A stretch of 51,096 bases of DNA from Nitrosomonas nitrosa (lineage in GTDB: Bacteria > Pseudomonadota > Gammaproteobacteria > Burkholderiales > Nitrosomonadaceae), in contig NZ_QAOO01000021.1 in the NCBI RefSeq assembly GCF_003051105.1, positions 1 through 51,096 on the forward strand. The letters run 5' to 3'. Of the stretch, positions 1-7,557 are shown piece after piece. Positions within the stretch are counted from its first letter, which is position 1. Each line of letters starts with the position of its first letter. Position numbers and translations under genes: made by a program. The notes beneath the pieces were generated by a model that was given only the letters and a program-made list of their open reading frames with translations, ran no database searches and had not been told where the DNA came from.

Positions 1-123
1 GCCTCTCCCTAATGCCGAAGCCTCAGCGGCAGCAAACAACCGCCTCATGCGCTCATCCAATGTCCATGCAAGTTTATTAAATCTGATTCGTATTGACTCA
101 ATGGTGTTATCTTCAATTATCAT
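1..123 (-). mobile_element. ISAzo13-type transposase, N-terminal fragment cut by window edge
   Basis: An open frame starts at an ATG (complement of 121-123) and runs off the left edge with no stop, giving 41 residues. It contains LDERMRRLFAAAEASALGRG, which resembles the start of ISAzo13-family transposases (leucine-aspartate-glutamate-arginine, then an alanine-rich AAEA stretch and GxG). Only this N-terminal piece is visible, so the catalytic DDE region and the far IS end cannot be judged. The element would lie just beyond the 3' end of the tRNA-Ser gene. I infer a mobile element from this short similarity. A plain DNA-binding protein is the alternative. Confidence 0.6.
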
Positions 124-246
124 GAAGACATGATACTATTTTCCGACTTATTTGTTACAGTTATTTATTTACAATTCCTAAGACAGGGCTGAGTAGATTA
201 TGTCGGTCAATCACATTTGACAGCCAATAGCCTACGTCACTGTAGA

Positions 247-334
247 TGGCGGAAGCGGTGAGATTCGAACTCACGAACGGTTGCCCGTTGCCGGTTTTCA
301 AGACCGGTGCAATCGACCACTCTGCCACGCTTCC
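247..334 (-). tRNA. tRNA-Ser (anticodon UGA)
   Basis: The minus strand folds as a class II tRNA. The acceptor stem GGAAGCG pairs with CGCTTCC, followed by discriminator G and an encoded CCA. The T arm contains GTTCGAATC. The anticodon arm CCGGT/ACCGG holds the loop CTTGAAA, so the anticodon is TGA, reading UCA-type serine codons. The long variable arm is typical of serine tRNAs. It lies between the transposase fragment and the LOV gene and appears to be a single-gene unit. Confidence 0.97.
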
Positions 335-496
335 GGTAACCAACGATCATCGATACAGAAAAAAATGACCTTCTATAATGAAGATCATTCTATGATCTGT
401 CTACTGTCGGGTTTTTAAGAAATTCTAAAGGCTGACCGGTTGGAATGATACATTTTTAGGGACATTAATGCCAGCAAAACCCGCTATGCATGCGAA

Positions 497-949
497 CTAT
501 TTCTTCAATGCAGCAAGCTCCTCTTTCAATCGCTTGATGTCTTCTTCAGCATGTCGTTGTTGCGTAATATCGTATTGTACGCCAAGGTAGTAAAGCACAT
601 TACCGTGCACATCAAATAGGGGGGTGATCACGAGATGGTTATAAAACATTTCGCCATTTTTTTTGTAATTCCTAAGCGTTATTTCAATGGGTCGCTTATT
701 ATCAATCGCTTCCTTTAATTGATAGCGCTCCTTCTGGTCGCGATCCGTTCCCTGCAAGAAGCGGCAATTTTTCCCTATTGTTTCTTCTTGTGTATAGCCT
801 GTTATTATCTCAAATGCTTTGTTGGCATAAACCAAGGGTAAATCCTCCTGGTCAGGATCCGCCAGCGTGATGCCATTAACACAAGAATCAAGAATTTTGG
901 ACAATACTTGTGGAATTAATCCAGGGTCTTTCTCAACGATAAAGTCCAT
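497..949 (-). CDS. Short LOV-domain (PAS) blue-light photoreceptor
   Basis: This 150-residue protein is almost entirely one LOV-type PAS domain. It carries the flavin-adduct signature GKNCRFLQG at residues 59-67, with the photoactive cysteine at C62. The other flavin contacts also look right: N94 and N104 in the RNYKKNG...YNHL strand and Q125 in GVQYDIT. The last 20 residues (HAEEDIKRLKEELAALKK) form a charged helix like the J-alpha or coiled-coil tail of short LOV proteins. There is no kinase, GGDEF or DNA-binding domain, so it must signal through a partner. It is the third gene of a same-strand run with an SRPBCC protein (86-bp gap) and an FAD oxidoreductase. Photochemistry is expected from the family. 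The output is unknown. Confidence 0.9.
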   Translation of the reverse strand: MDFIVEKDPGLIPQVLSKILDSCVNGITLADPDQEDLPLVYANKAFEIITGYTQEETIGKNCRFLQGTDRDQKERYQLKEAIDNKRPIEITLRNYKKNGEMFYNHLVITPLFDVHGNVLYYLGVQYDITQQRHAEEDIKRLKEELAALKK

Positions 950-1035
950 TCTTTTTCTCCAAAATTTTCCAGTGATAAACCGAAATTTATCCTAACGGAG
1001 GTTAAAAAAACCATGGCTTGGCAGCCACGGGTTGA

Positions 1036-1506
1036 TCAGATCGACTCGGCTTCTATTAGCCTCTTGATATTTCTGACGGTTCTTTCCGCGCCATCCTGAA
1101 CGGCTATACGAATAAGCTTCTCAAATGGCCGCATGTGCAATTCTAGGCTAAGTAATTCAAAAGTAAATGTGACTTGAGTCGAAGTTGCGTCATTTGACTC
1201 CAACAAGTAATCACAGCGAAATGGATTGGACACCCCGTCAAATCGAATCTGCGCATAAGGCTCGAAAATGACAACCTTGAAGGTCGATTCCGATCGATTA
1301 CCTTGATCCACCCGTACTTGACGGCATAATGTGCCTAATCCAAACGGCCCCTCTGTCAGTTGCTCCAGCTCTCGCACTTCCGGCGACCACCTCGGATAGT
1401 TAACGAGTAAATCGATGCCAATAAAATTGAATACGTACTCATCCGACTGCCGAATCACTGAACTCGCTTTTCCGACGACCGGCTTGTCGCTAAACAAATT
1501 AAACAT
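1036..1506 (-). CDS. SRPBCC-family (START/polyketide cyclase-like) ligand-binding protein
   Basis: This 156-residue protein has the look of the SRPBCC helix-grip fold. An early VFNFIGIDLLVNYPRWSPEV segment is the usual 'site, then W-P' start. Alternating strands follow (FKVVIFEPYAQIRF, TQVTFTFELLSLEL), and a long C-terminal helix (RTVRNIKRLIEAES) closes the fold. Members bind hydrophobic ligands or act as small aromatase/cyclase-like proteins. No catalytic residues can be assigned here. It sits 26 bp after the FAD oxidoreductase gene and before the LOV gene, so the three are probably co-transcribed. Its ligand is unknown. Confidence 0.7.
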   Translation of the reverse strand: MFNLFSDKPVVGKASSVIRQSDEYVFNFIGIDLLVNYPRWSPEVRELEQLTEGPFGLGTLCRQVRVDQGNRSESTFKVVIFEPYAQIRFDGVSNPFRCDYLLESNDATSTQVTFTFELLSLELHMRPFEKLIRIAVQDGAERTVRNIKRLIEAESI

Positions 1507-1532
1507 GCTACAACCTCCTGCATATCGATGCC

Positions 1533-2690
1533 CTAAATCAGATAGGTATCTATCCCTGTCAACAGTAAATCATATTGTGCCTCGACAATTTCTTTAATGA
1601 CATGCGCAGCAATGCCGGTAACGACATTATTCTCAAGCGCGAGCCAACCAACCGCATCCGCAGGACCTAGACTGACTACATAACCTATATCATGGTGCAA
1701 ATAAGGTTCAAGTATTTTAAGCAATCCTGAGTGACGCAAAATATTCCGCGCAACCAACTTTCCTTTACGCACGGCTGATTGTGCTGTCATGGCATTTGAA
1801 CCAAAAGCCTGATAATGAGAACAATCACCGGCAACAAAAATAGAGGGTAATGAGCGCTGATTGATTATGACCTGCCCGAAAGCATTCGCGGCAAGCTGAT
1901 TATCTTGCTTCTTACCCACAAACAGTATCGATAGACCTGAAGGAAGCGCGCACTCGTCTCCACTATCTTTTGCTTTAAGCATAATAGTGTTATCACGTTG
2001 CCCCCGAAACAGCATCCCAGGAAAATAATCGATATCAAGGTCAGCCATGCAAGCTTGCGTATAGCTCGCAAATCGACCAGGAAACTGTTTGAGTACTCGC
2101 TCCCCACTGTCGATCAAACGCAGCTTGTTTTCAAATTTGTGACGCTGTAAGAAATGCGCGATCTCAAACAAATACTGTATGCCGGTAGCCCCCCCACCAA
2201 TAATCGAGATCGGCGCATTTACGGCACCTTCTCCGGCTAGATAGCCACTCAGCAATTCCGAACCGGCTGTTCTCGTAAAATCATTTAACTCAAGAATACC
2301 TTCTGCATGGCCAGCTCCCGCCCCAGGCGCGCCTGAAGCAATCAGCAGATAATCAAATGGAATTGCATGGTCATCAAATATCACACATTTCGCGTCATGC
2401 CATTGCTGCAAAGTCGCTTCATCAAATGCCGGGGCTGCACAAATATGCTGACAGCCGAATCGCTGCTCAAGCACTGAAAAAGGAACCAATACATCCGATA
2501 ATGGGTAGCGGAATGTTTCGTGCAGATGCGTGATCTTGATGTGATGCCTCCGTGGATCAACAAGCGTAATTTCAATGTCCGGCATATAACGCACAAGCGA
2601 AGTCAACGCAGCGATACCGGCATAGCCACCACCGATGATCACGACTTTTAGCTGTTTACGACCCGATATATAAAATGGCAAAAAAGCCAC
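1533..2690 (-). CDS. FAD-dependent pyridine nucleotide oxidoreductase (NDH-2-like)
   Basis: This 385-residue protein has the two dinucleotide-binding motifs of the disulfide-oxidoreductase/NDH-2 superfamily. The FAD site is VVIIGGGYAGIAAL near residues 16-29 and the NAD(P)H site is IIGGGATG near residue 165. The C-terminal FAD motif SIFVAGDCSHY is followed by the MTAQSAVRKGKLVARNI helix typical of type II NADH dehydrogenases. No CxxC or CxxxxC redox pair is seen, which argues against a disulfide reductase. It is shorter than most membrane NDH-2 proteins (about 430) and lacks an obvious C-terminal membrane helix. It is the first gene of the run with the SRPBCC and LOV genes. The substrate is unknown; a quinone or ferredoxin reductase is possible. 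Confidence 0.75.
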   Translation of the reverse strand: MAFLPFYISGRKQLKVVIIGGGYAGIAALTSLVRYMPDIEITLVDPRRHHIKITHLHETFRYPLSDVLVPFSVLEQRFGCQHICAAPAFDEATLQQWHDAKCVIFDDHAIPFDYLLIASGAPGAGAGHAEGILELNDFTRTAGSELLSGYLAGEGAVNAPISIIGGGATGIQYLFEIAHFLQRHKFENKLRLIDSGERVLKQFPGRFASYTQACMADLDIDYFPGMLFRGQRDNTIMLKAKDSGDECALPSGLSILFVGKKQDNQLAANAFGQVIINQRSLPSIFVAGDCSHYQAFGSNAMTAQSAVRKGKLVARNILRHSGLLKILEPYLHHDIGYVVSLGPADAVGWLALENNVVTGIAAHVIKEIVEAQYDLLLTGIDTYLI

Positions 2691-2796
2691 ACTTGCTCCT
2701 TATTCCACTAAAAATTAAAACGATCAGAATTTATGCCTGCTTGTAGCGTAGCATGAATTATTGATCTTTATGCTGTATTCCACCTTTAAGGGCAGA

Positions 2797-3726
2797 TCAC
2801 GGCTCTTTTAAAAAGACATGGCTTCTTCTTGGTATTTCACCTACACACCAATTCGCTAATGCCCATTCCCAGAAGGTAGAAAGGTCACTCTTGCTGAGCT
2901 CTTCCGGTGGATTCTGACCAAGAAACCGAAGCGCTGCTACCAATTGTGGCAAGGGATTGGTTAAGTTTATTGGTTCAGCCCGGGTTTGTTTGCTCAATTT
3001 TTCTCCTTGCTCGTTCACGACTACGGGCACGTGTGAATAACAAGGTGTTTCAACACTTAACAATTTCTGAAGGTATATCTGCCGGGACGTTGAGTGTAGT
3101 AGATCAGCCCCTCGCACAACATGCGTGATTCCTTGCCATGCATCATCGACAACCACGGCCAATTGATAGCTGTAAATGCCATCCGCCCGCCGCAACACAA
3201 AATCACCGATCTCATTTTCCACCCTCTGGCAAATGCTTCCTTGCACGCTGTCTTCGAAATGAATCAATCTGTTATCGGTTCTGATGCGCCAAGCAGAGGG
3301 TCGATCACTCAGGGCAATCGAACGACCCGCGCGACAACTTCCGGGGTAGATCGGACCATCAACCCCAATCAAGGCAGTATCTGCGATTTCTTTACGGGAA
3401 CACGTGCAAGGATACATAAACCCCTCATTCTCAAGCCTCAACAATGCGGCCTGATACGCTGCTTGCCGCTGACTTTGATAAATGATTTCCCCATCCCAAC
3501 TCATTCCAAGCAATTCCAGTGTTTGCATTATCTGCTGTGCAGCACCTGGCAGAGTGCGAACCACATCTAAATCTTCGATTCTAACCAGCCACTCTCCTCC
3601 TCGCGTTCTAGCCTCAAGATAGCTGGCGATTGCGGTTACCAGCGATCCCAAGTGCAAGGCACCCGTCGGCGAAGGGGCAAAACGCCCTCGATAAGTAGAT
3701 ATACCCGTTGATTGTTGTTTCATCAA
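2797..3726 (-). CDS. gluQ: Glutamyl-Q tRNA(Asp) synthetase
   Basis: This 309-residue protein is a truncated glutamyl-tRNA synthetase paralogue that loads glutamate onto the queuosine base of tRNA-Asp. The class I signature is GRFAPSPTGALHLGSL at residues 14-29, and the KMSKS-equivalent is GEKLSKQTRA. A zinc-type cysteine cluster follows at YPCTCSRKE, with a further Cys in YPGSCRAG. It lacks the anticodon-binding domain of GluRS, and its length fits the GluQRS family (about 300). Two adjacent ATGs at 3726 and 3723 could both serve as start. It reads alone, away from mpl. Confidence 0.93.
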   Translation of the reverse strand: MMKQQSTGISTYRGRFAPSPTGALHLGSLVTAIASYLEARTRGGEWLVRIEDLDVVRTLPGAAQQIMQTLELLGMSWDGEIIYQSQRQAAYQAALLRLENEGFMYPCTCSRKEIADTALIGVDGPIYPGSCRAGRSIALSDRPSAWRIRTDNRLIHFEDSVQGSICQRVENEIGDFVLRRADGIYSYQLAVVVDDAWQGITHVVRGADLLHSTSRQIYLQKLLSVETPCYSHVPVVVNEQGEKLSKQTRAEPINLTNPLPQLVAALRFLGQNPPEELSKSDLSTFWEWALANWCVGEIPRRSHVFLKEP

Positions 3727-4181
3727 ACTTCGAGTTGATTTAGAAATTTTTTCCTTACACAGTATTTGTGCTCACGCACAGAAGAACTTACCTCAACTTT
3801 TAAGGCAAAACGCTAAAATCGGCTGGGTAATACTTAGCCCGAATATTTCATAAATTCATGTAATGATCACGCATCAATCTGATTAATAATAATATTTTTA
3901 GTTAGCATAATGAAGTGACTCATCCACTCTACCGAGCAAAATCTTCCCTATTAATTAAAAGACAAATGAGCGCGCGAGGTAATTTATGAAAATTTACGGT
4001 TAATAAGTATAATCCCTGAAACTGCGGCTGACAGCTTGATAGAAAGTCCATACGCATACTTAACTGTTGCCGTCTGAACAGTCAATCGTATCTTGGATAA
4101 TTTAAGCCTAAATCTATCAAACAAAGAACCAGCCACTCTAATAAACTGCTTTCTCTATCATTTTTCTCAGAAGGACACGTG
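3727..4181. other. Intergenic region between divergent gluQ and mpl
   Basis: These 455 bases carry no convincing gene or RNA. The stretch is AT-rich and should hold the promoters of gluQ (leftward) and mpl (rightward). Short open frames here have no recognisable protein features. Confidence 0.5.
3984..4013 (+). promoter_or_regulatory. Possible sigma70 promoter of mpl
   Basis: A perfect TATAAT lies at 4008-4013, with a poor match to the -35 box (TTATGA, 3984-3989) 18 bases upstream. It would leave a leader of about 160 bases before mpl. The weak -35 box makes this a tentative call. Confidence 0.25.
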
Positions 4182-5567
4182 GTGCATATTCACATTCTCG
4201 GTATTTGCGGCACTTTTATGGGCGGACTTGCTGTACTTGCACGAGAATCGGGTTACCAAGTTACAGGTTGCGATGCGAATGTCTACCCGCCGATGAGCAC
4301 GCAACTTATCGCTCAAGGCATAGAGCTGATTGAAGGTTACACACCTGAGCAAATACAGATTAATCCAGATTTGTTTGTCATCGGCAACACCATTTCTCGT
4401 GGCAATCCTTTAATGGAGGAGATTCTCAATAGAAACCTACCCTATATCTCAGGCCCACAATGGCTTTCAGAACACATTCTGAGAAATAAGTGGGTGCTCG
4501 CTGTTGCAGGCACCCATGGCAAAACGACCACAAGTTCAATGCTTGCATGGATATTGGAATATAGCTCACTTGCGCCAGGCTTCCTGATCGGCGGTATCCC
4601 TGAGAATTTTGGAATTTCCGCACGACTGAGCGGGAGAGGTCAATCCTCATCCAACGGTTATGAGTCTTCGCCCTTTTTTGTCATCGAAGCCGATGAATAC
4701 GATACGGCATTCTTCGATAAACGCTCCAAATTTATTCATTATCGTCCCAAAACAACGGTACTGAATAACCTAGAGTTCGACCATGCCGATATCTTTCCAG
4801 ATTTAGCAGCCGTCCAACGGCAGTTCCACCATTTCGTTAAAACGCTTCCAGGAAATGGATTAATTGTCGCCAATGGCCTTGAGAGAAACCTGCAACAAGT
4901 ACTGTCGCTTGGTTGCTGGACACCCGTTGAACAATTTGGTGTCGATGACGGCTGGCAAGCCAAATTACTGCAGAATCAGGAAATCGATATCTCCTTTAAA
5001 GGAAGACATCAAGGCATACTGCGATGGGAACTGCTTGGAGAGCATAACTGCATGAATGCACTCGCTGCAATTGCTGCCGCACGTCACGCTGGCGTCCCTG
5101 CGGATATCGCAATTTCGGCACTATCCGAGTTCAAGAACGTTAAAAGACGAATGGAAATTCGCGGCGTCATCCATAACATCACCGTATACGATGATTTTGC
5201 CCATCACCCCACCGCAATCAGAACAACATTAGCGGGTCTGCGCAACAAGATCGGCAACGCACGTATCATCGCCGTGCTAGAACCCCGCTCCAATACGATG
5301 AAAATGGGCATCTGGAAAGATCAGCTTGCGGACAGCTTACAAGGAGCAGACCTGATTTATTGTTATACCCATCACGCAGAATGGAATGTGGAAGAGGCAT
5401 TGAGCACACTAGAAAAAAAAGCGCATCTCTATGGAGAACTCATGCCTATGGTCGACGCGATTACGCTCGCCACACTCCCAGGCGATCATATCGTGATCAT
5501 GAGCAATGGCGGCTTTGAGGGCATTCACGAAAAACTACAGACTTCCCTCAGCAAACATCATCATTGA
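4182..5567 (+). CDS. mpl: UDP-MurNAc:L-Ala-gamma-D-Glu-meso-DAP ligase (Mpl)
   Basis: Mpl recycles the murein tripeptide by ligating it to UDP-N-acetylmuramic acid in the cytoplasm. The N-terminus HIHILGICGTFMGGLA is characteristic of Mpl. The ATP loop AGTHGKTTTSSMLAW lies near residue 110. Also present are the Mur-ligase acid motif EADEYDTAFFDKRSKF and NNLEFDHADIF, and the C-terminal DDFAHHPTAI and LEPRSNTMKMG blocks. With the GTG at 4182 the protein is 461 residues, near the E. coli length (457). That start is preferred because AAGGA ends six bases before it; the GTG at 4179 is too close. It is followed by a 118-bp gap before regB. Confidence 0.94.
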   Translation: MHIHILGICGTFMGGLAVLARESGYQVTGCDANVYPPMSTQLIAQGIELIEGYTPEQIQINPDLFVIGNTISRGNPLMEEILNRNLPYISGPQWLSEHILRNKWVLAVAGTHGKTTTSSMLAWILEYSSLAPGFLIGGIPENFGISARLSGRGQSSSNGYESSPFFVIEADEYDTAFFDKRSKFIHYRPKTTVLNNLEFDHADIFPDLAAVQRQFHHFVKTLPGNGLIVANGLERNLQQVLSLGCWTPVEQFGVDDGWQAKLLQNQEIDISFKGRHQGILRWELLGEHNCMNALAAIAAARHAGVPADIAISALSEFKNVKRRMEIRGVIHNITVYDDFAHHPTAIRTTLAGLRNKIGNARIIAVLEPRSNTMKMGIWKDQLADSLQGADLIYCYTHHAEWNVEEALSTLEKKAHLYGELMPMVDAITLATLPGDHIVIMSNGGFEGIHEKLQTSLSKHHH

Positions 5568-5591
5568 CTCAGCATTTATAACCCCCTTTTT

Positions 5592-5637
5592 AACAACTAA
5601 AGGTGTGACAATTTGTCACATAGCCTAAACAGTTGTT
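5592..5637. promoter_or_regulatory. Nested inverted repeats before regB (candidate operator)
   Basis: An inner perfect palindrome TGTGACA-ATT-TGTCACA (5604-5620) is flanked almost symmetrically by a second inverted pair, AACAACT (5592-5598) and AGTTGTT (5631-5637). The inner site resembles CRP/FNR-class half sites (TGTGA/TCACA), but the spacer is seven rather than six bases. The position, 25 bp after mpl and about 50 bp before regB, suggests an operator for the regB-regA pair. No T-run follows, so a terminator is less likely. Confidence 0.5.
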
Positions 5638-5685
5638 TTACGTTAATGTTGAGACAAAATACGTCATGCCTGATTAGCAGCCCAA

Positions 5686-6957
5686 ATGTTTAACATTTTT
5701 CATCAATCCCCCCTGAGTAAAAATCTGCAGCGTTTGTTTTTTTTGAGAAGCATCGCAATCGTCGTGCAATGCATTCTGTTTGTCTTCGTCTACTCCGCTA
5801 TTGAAATAGAAGTACCGTGGACCGAGATGACAATCGTTGTCGTCATCCTCAGCTTACTCAATTTTTTCACTTGGGTTCGATTGCACCATACTTTTCCTGT
5901 TTCGAATCTAGAGTTTTTTGCGCAGCTTCTGATTGATATATTTGCGTTAACCGCATTACTGTATTTGAGCGGGGGCTCGACCAACCCCTTTATCTCGCTT
6001 TATTTACTGCCCCTCACCATTGCTGCAGCGATCCTGCCTTGGCGCTATACTTGGGCGATCGCTGGCATTACGATAACTTGCTATACCATCCTGTTATTTG
6101 AATACATCCCACTGCCGCATGATCACTCGGATGATCATAGCGCGCATCTGATGGAATTTAATCTACATATTTCGGGGATGTGGCTGACCTTTGTGTTAAG
6201 TACTATTTTGATTGCCTGGTTTGTCGTTAAAATGAGCAGTTCCATCCGCGATCGCGATAAGGATCTTGCCCAGGCACGAGAACAAGCGCTACGCAACGAA
6301 CAAATCATCGCACTAGGCACGTTAGCTGCCGGTGCAGCCCATGAGCTCGGCACCCCGCTCTCGACCATGGCAGTTATTGCTGGAGAGTTACAACGCGAAT
6401 TCCCTCAGAATGAAGAATTCCAGAATAATATCCAAATCCTGCGTAACCAAATCACCCATTGCAAGCAAACATTGACGCAGCTACTCGCCAATGCCGGACA
6501 AGCACGCGTCGAGGATGGGAATAGCCAGCCCGTAGATTACTTTCTGAAACAAATCCTGACTAAATGGCAGCTTATTCGACCTTCGACGAAATTCAACTAT
6601 CTGTCCGATGGTGTACAACCCGTACCACGCATCATGAACACGCAATTACTCAGCCAGTCTATCCTAAACTTGCTGAACAACGCTGCAGACGCCTCAACCA
6701 ATGAAGTCAAGATCAAGAGTCATTGGGATCAACAGATGCTCAATCTAGAAATTCATGATGATGGCGAAGGATTGACCAAAGAAGCCATGCAACGGGCAGG
6801 CGAAGCTTTTTTTACCAGTAAAGCGCCGGGACAAGGCTTTGGCATTGGATTGTTTCTTGCAAATGCCAATATCGAGCGTTTTGGCGGCAGTGTACGTTTA
6901 TTCAATCACCCCGAGGGAGGCGCTTGCATACATGTCTCCCTTCCCTTGATATCTTAA
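5686..6957 (+). CDS. regB: RegB/PrrB-family redox sensor histidine kinase
   Basis: This 423-residue membrane kinase has about six N-terminal transmembrane segments (roughly residues 18-180). They include the ubiquinone-binding heptapeptide GGSTNPF at 96-102, a hallmark of RegB/PrrB/ActS. The H box AAGAAHELGTPLSTMAV places the phosphorylated histidine at H219. C259, in ITHCKQTL, matches the redox-active cysteine of RegB (C265 in Rhodobacter). N and G boxes follow (NLLNNAADAS, GQGFGIGLFLAN). A histidine-rich loop PHDHSDDHSAH (145-154) lies between the last membrane helices. It is followed 51 bp later by the cognate regulator. The pair should sense quinone or thiol redox state and control respiratory or nitrogen-oxide genes; this role is inferred from the family. 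Confidence 0.93.
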   Translation: MFNIFHQSPLSKNLQRLFFLRSIAIVVQCILFVFVYSAIEIEVPWTEMTIVVVILSLLNFFTWVRLHHTFPVSNLEFFAQLLIDIFALTALLYLSGGSTNPFISLYLLPLTIAAAILPWRYTWAIAGITITCYTILLFEYIPLPHDHSDDHSAHLMEFNLHISGMWLTFVLSTILIAWFVVKMSSSIRDRDKDLAQAREQALRNEQIIALGTLAAGAAHELGTPLSTMAVIAGELQREFPQNEEFQNNIQILRNQITHCKQTLTQLLANAGQARVEDGNSQPVDYFLKQILTKWQLIRPSTKFNYLSDGVQPVPRIMNTQLLSQSILNLLNNAADASTNEVKIKSHWDQQMLNLEIHDDGEGLTKEAMQRAGEAFFTSKAPGQGFGIGLFLANANIERFGGSVRLFNHPEGGACIHVSLPLIS

Positions 6958-7008
6958 AGCAAGCGTATTTATCCACTACAAATGTTCTGAGCTAAGAAAC
7001 CCTAACCT

Positions 7009-7548
7009 ATGAATGAATCCAGCGAACATCCCAGTTTACTTATTGTCGATGATGACCCAGTTTTCTGCGAGGTATTAGCCAAAGCAATGACCAAACGGGG
7101 ATTCGATGTTACGTGTACTCACACCATTACCTCCGCGTTGGAAAAAGTAGAAGCGCTTATGCCTGAATATGCCATTATTGATCTCAAACTAGCCGACGAG
7201 TCCGGCTTGACGTTGGTTGATAGAATCAAAAAACTCGATCCTGGGACACGTATCGTCATGCTGACGGGTTACGCCAGCATTGCAACTGCTGTTGAAGCCA
7301 TCAAGCTCGGTGCGACACATTATCTGGCTAAACCGGTTGATGTGAACGACATCATGGCAGCTTTCGAACGCACTTCGGGTGACACCGAGGTCCCCATAAG
7401 CGCACACCCGCTTTCAGTAGGCCGCTTGGAATGGGAGTATATCCATCGTATTCTGACCGAAAACAATAACAATATTTCTGTTACTGCAAGAATTCTCAAT
7501 ATGCACCGGAGAACATTACAGCGCAAGCTGGCCAAAAAACCAATTTAG
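7009..7548 (+). CDS. regA: RegA/PrrA-family response regulator
   Basis: This 179-residue protein has a receiver domain with acidic pocket D14-D16, phosphoacceptor D58 (IIDLKLADESG), and the switch and K108-P109 motifs (MLTGYAS, LAKPVD). The C-terminal Fis-type helix-turn-helix NISVTARILNMHRRTLQRKL is the highly conserved RegA DNA-recognition region. No sigma54-interaction domain is present, as usual for RegA. It is paired with regB upstream and ends nine bases before the convergent ribD stop. Confidence 0.94.
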   Translation: MNESSEHPSLLIVDDDPVFCEVLAKAMTKRGFDVTCTHTITSALEKVEALMPEYAIIDLKLADESGLTLVDRIKKLDPGTRIVMLTGYASIATAVEAIKLGATHYLAKPVDVNDIMAAFERTSGDTEVPISAHPLSVGRLEWEYIHRILTENNNNISVTARILNMHRRTLQRKLAKKPI

Positions 7549-7557
7549 CAATAGACC

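Noticed and set aside
161..343. 60-codon open frame on the minus strand
   Set aside because: It overlaps the tRNA-Ser gene and has no protein features.
4093..4296. Short open frame spanning the start of mpl
   Set aside because: Overlaps the clear mpl reading frame; no features of its own.
5604..5620. Canonical CRP site
   Set aside because: The spacer between TGTGA and TCACA is seven bases, not six, so only a general candidate operator is claimed.
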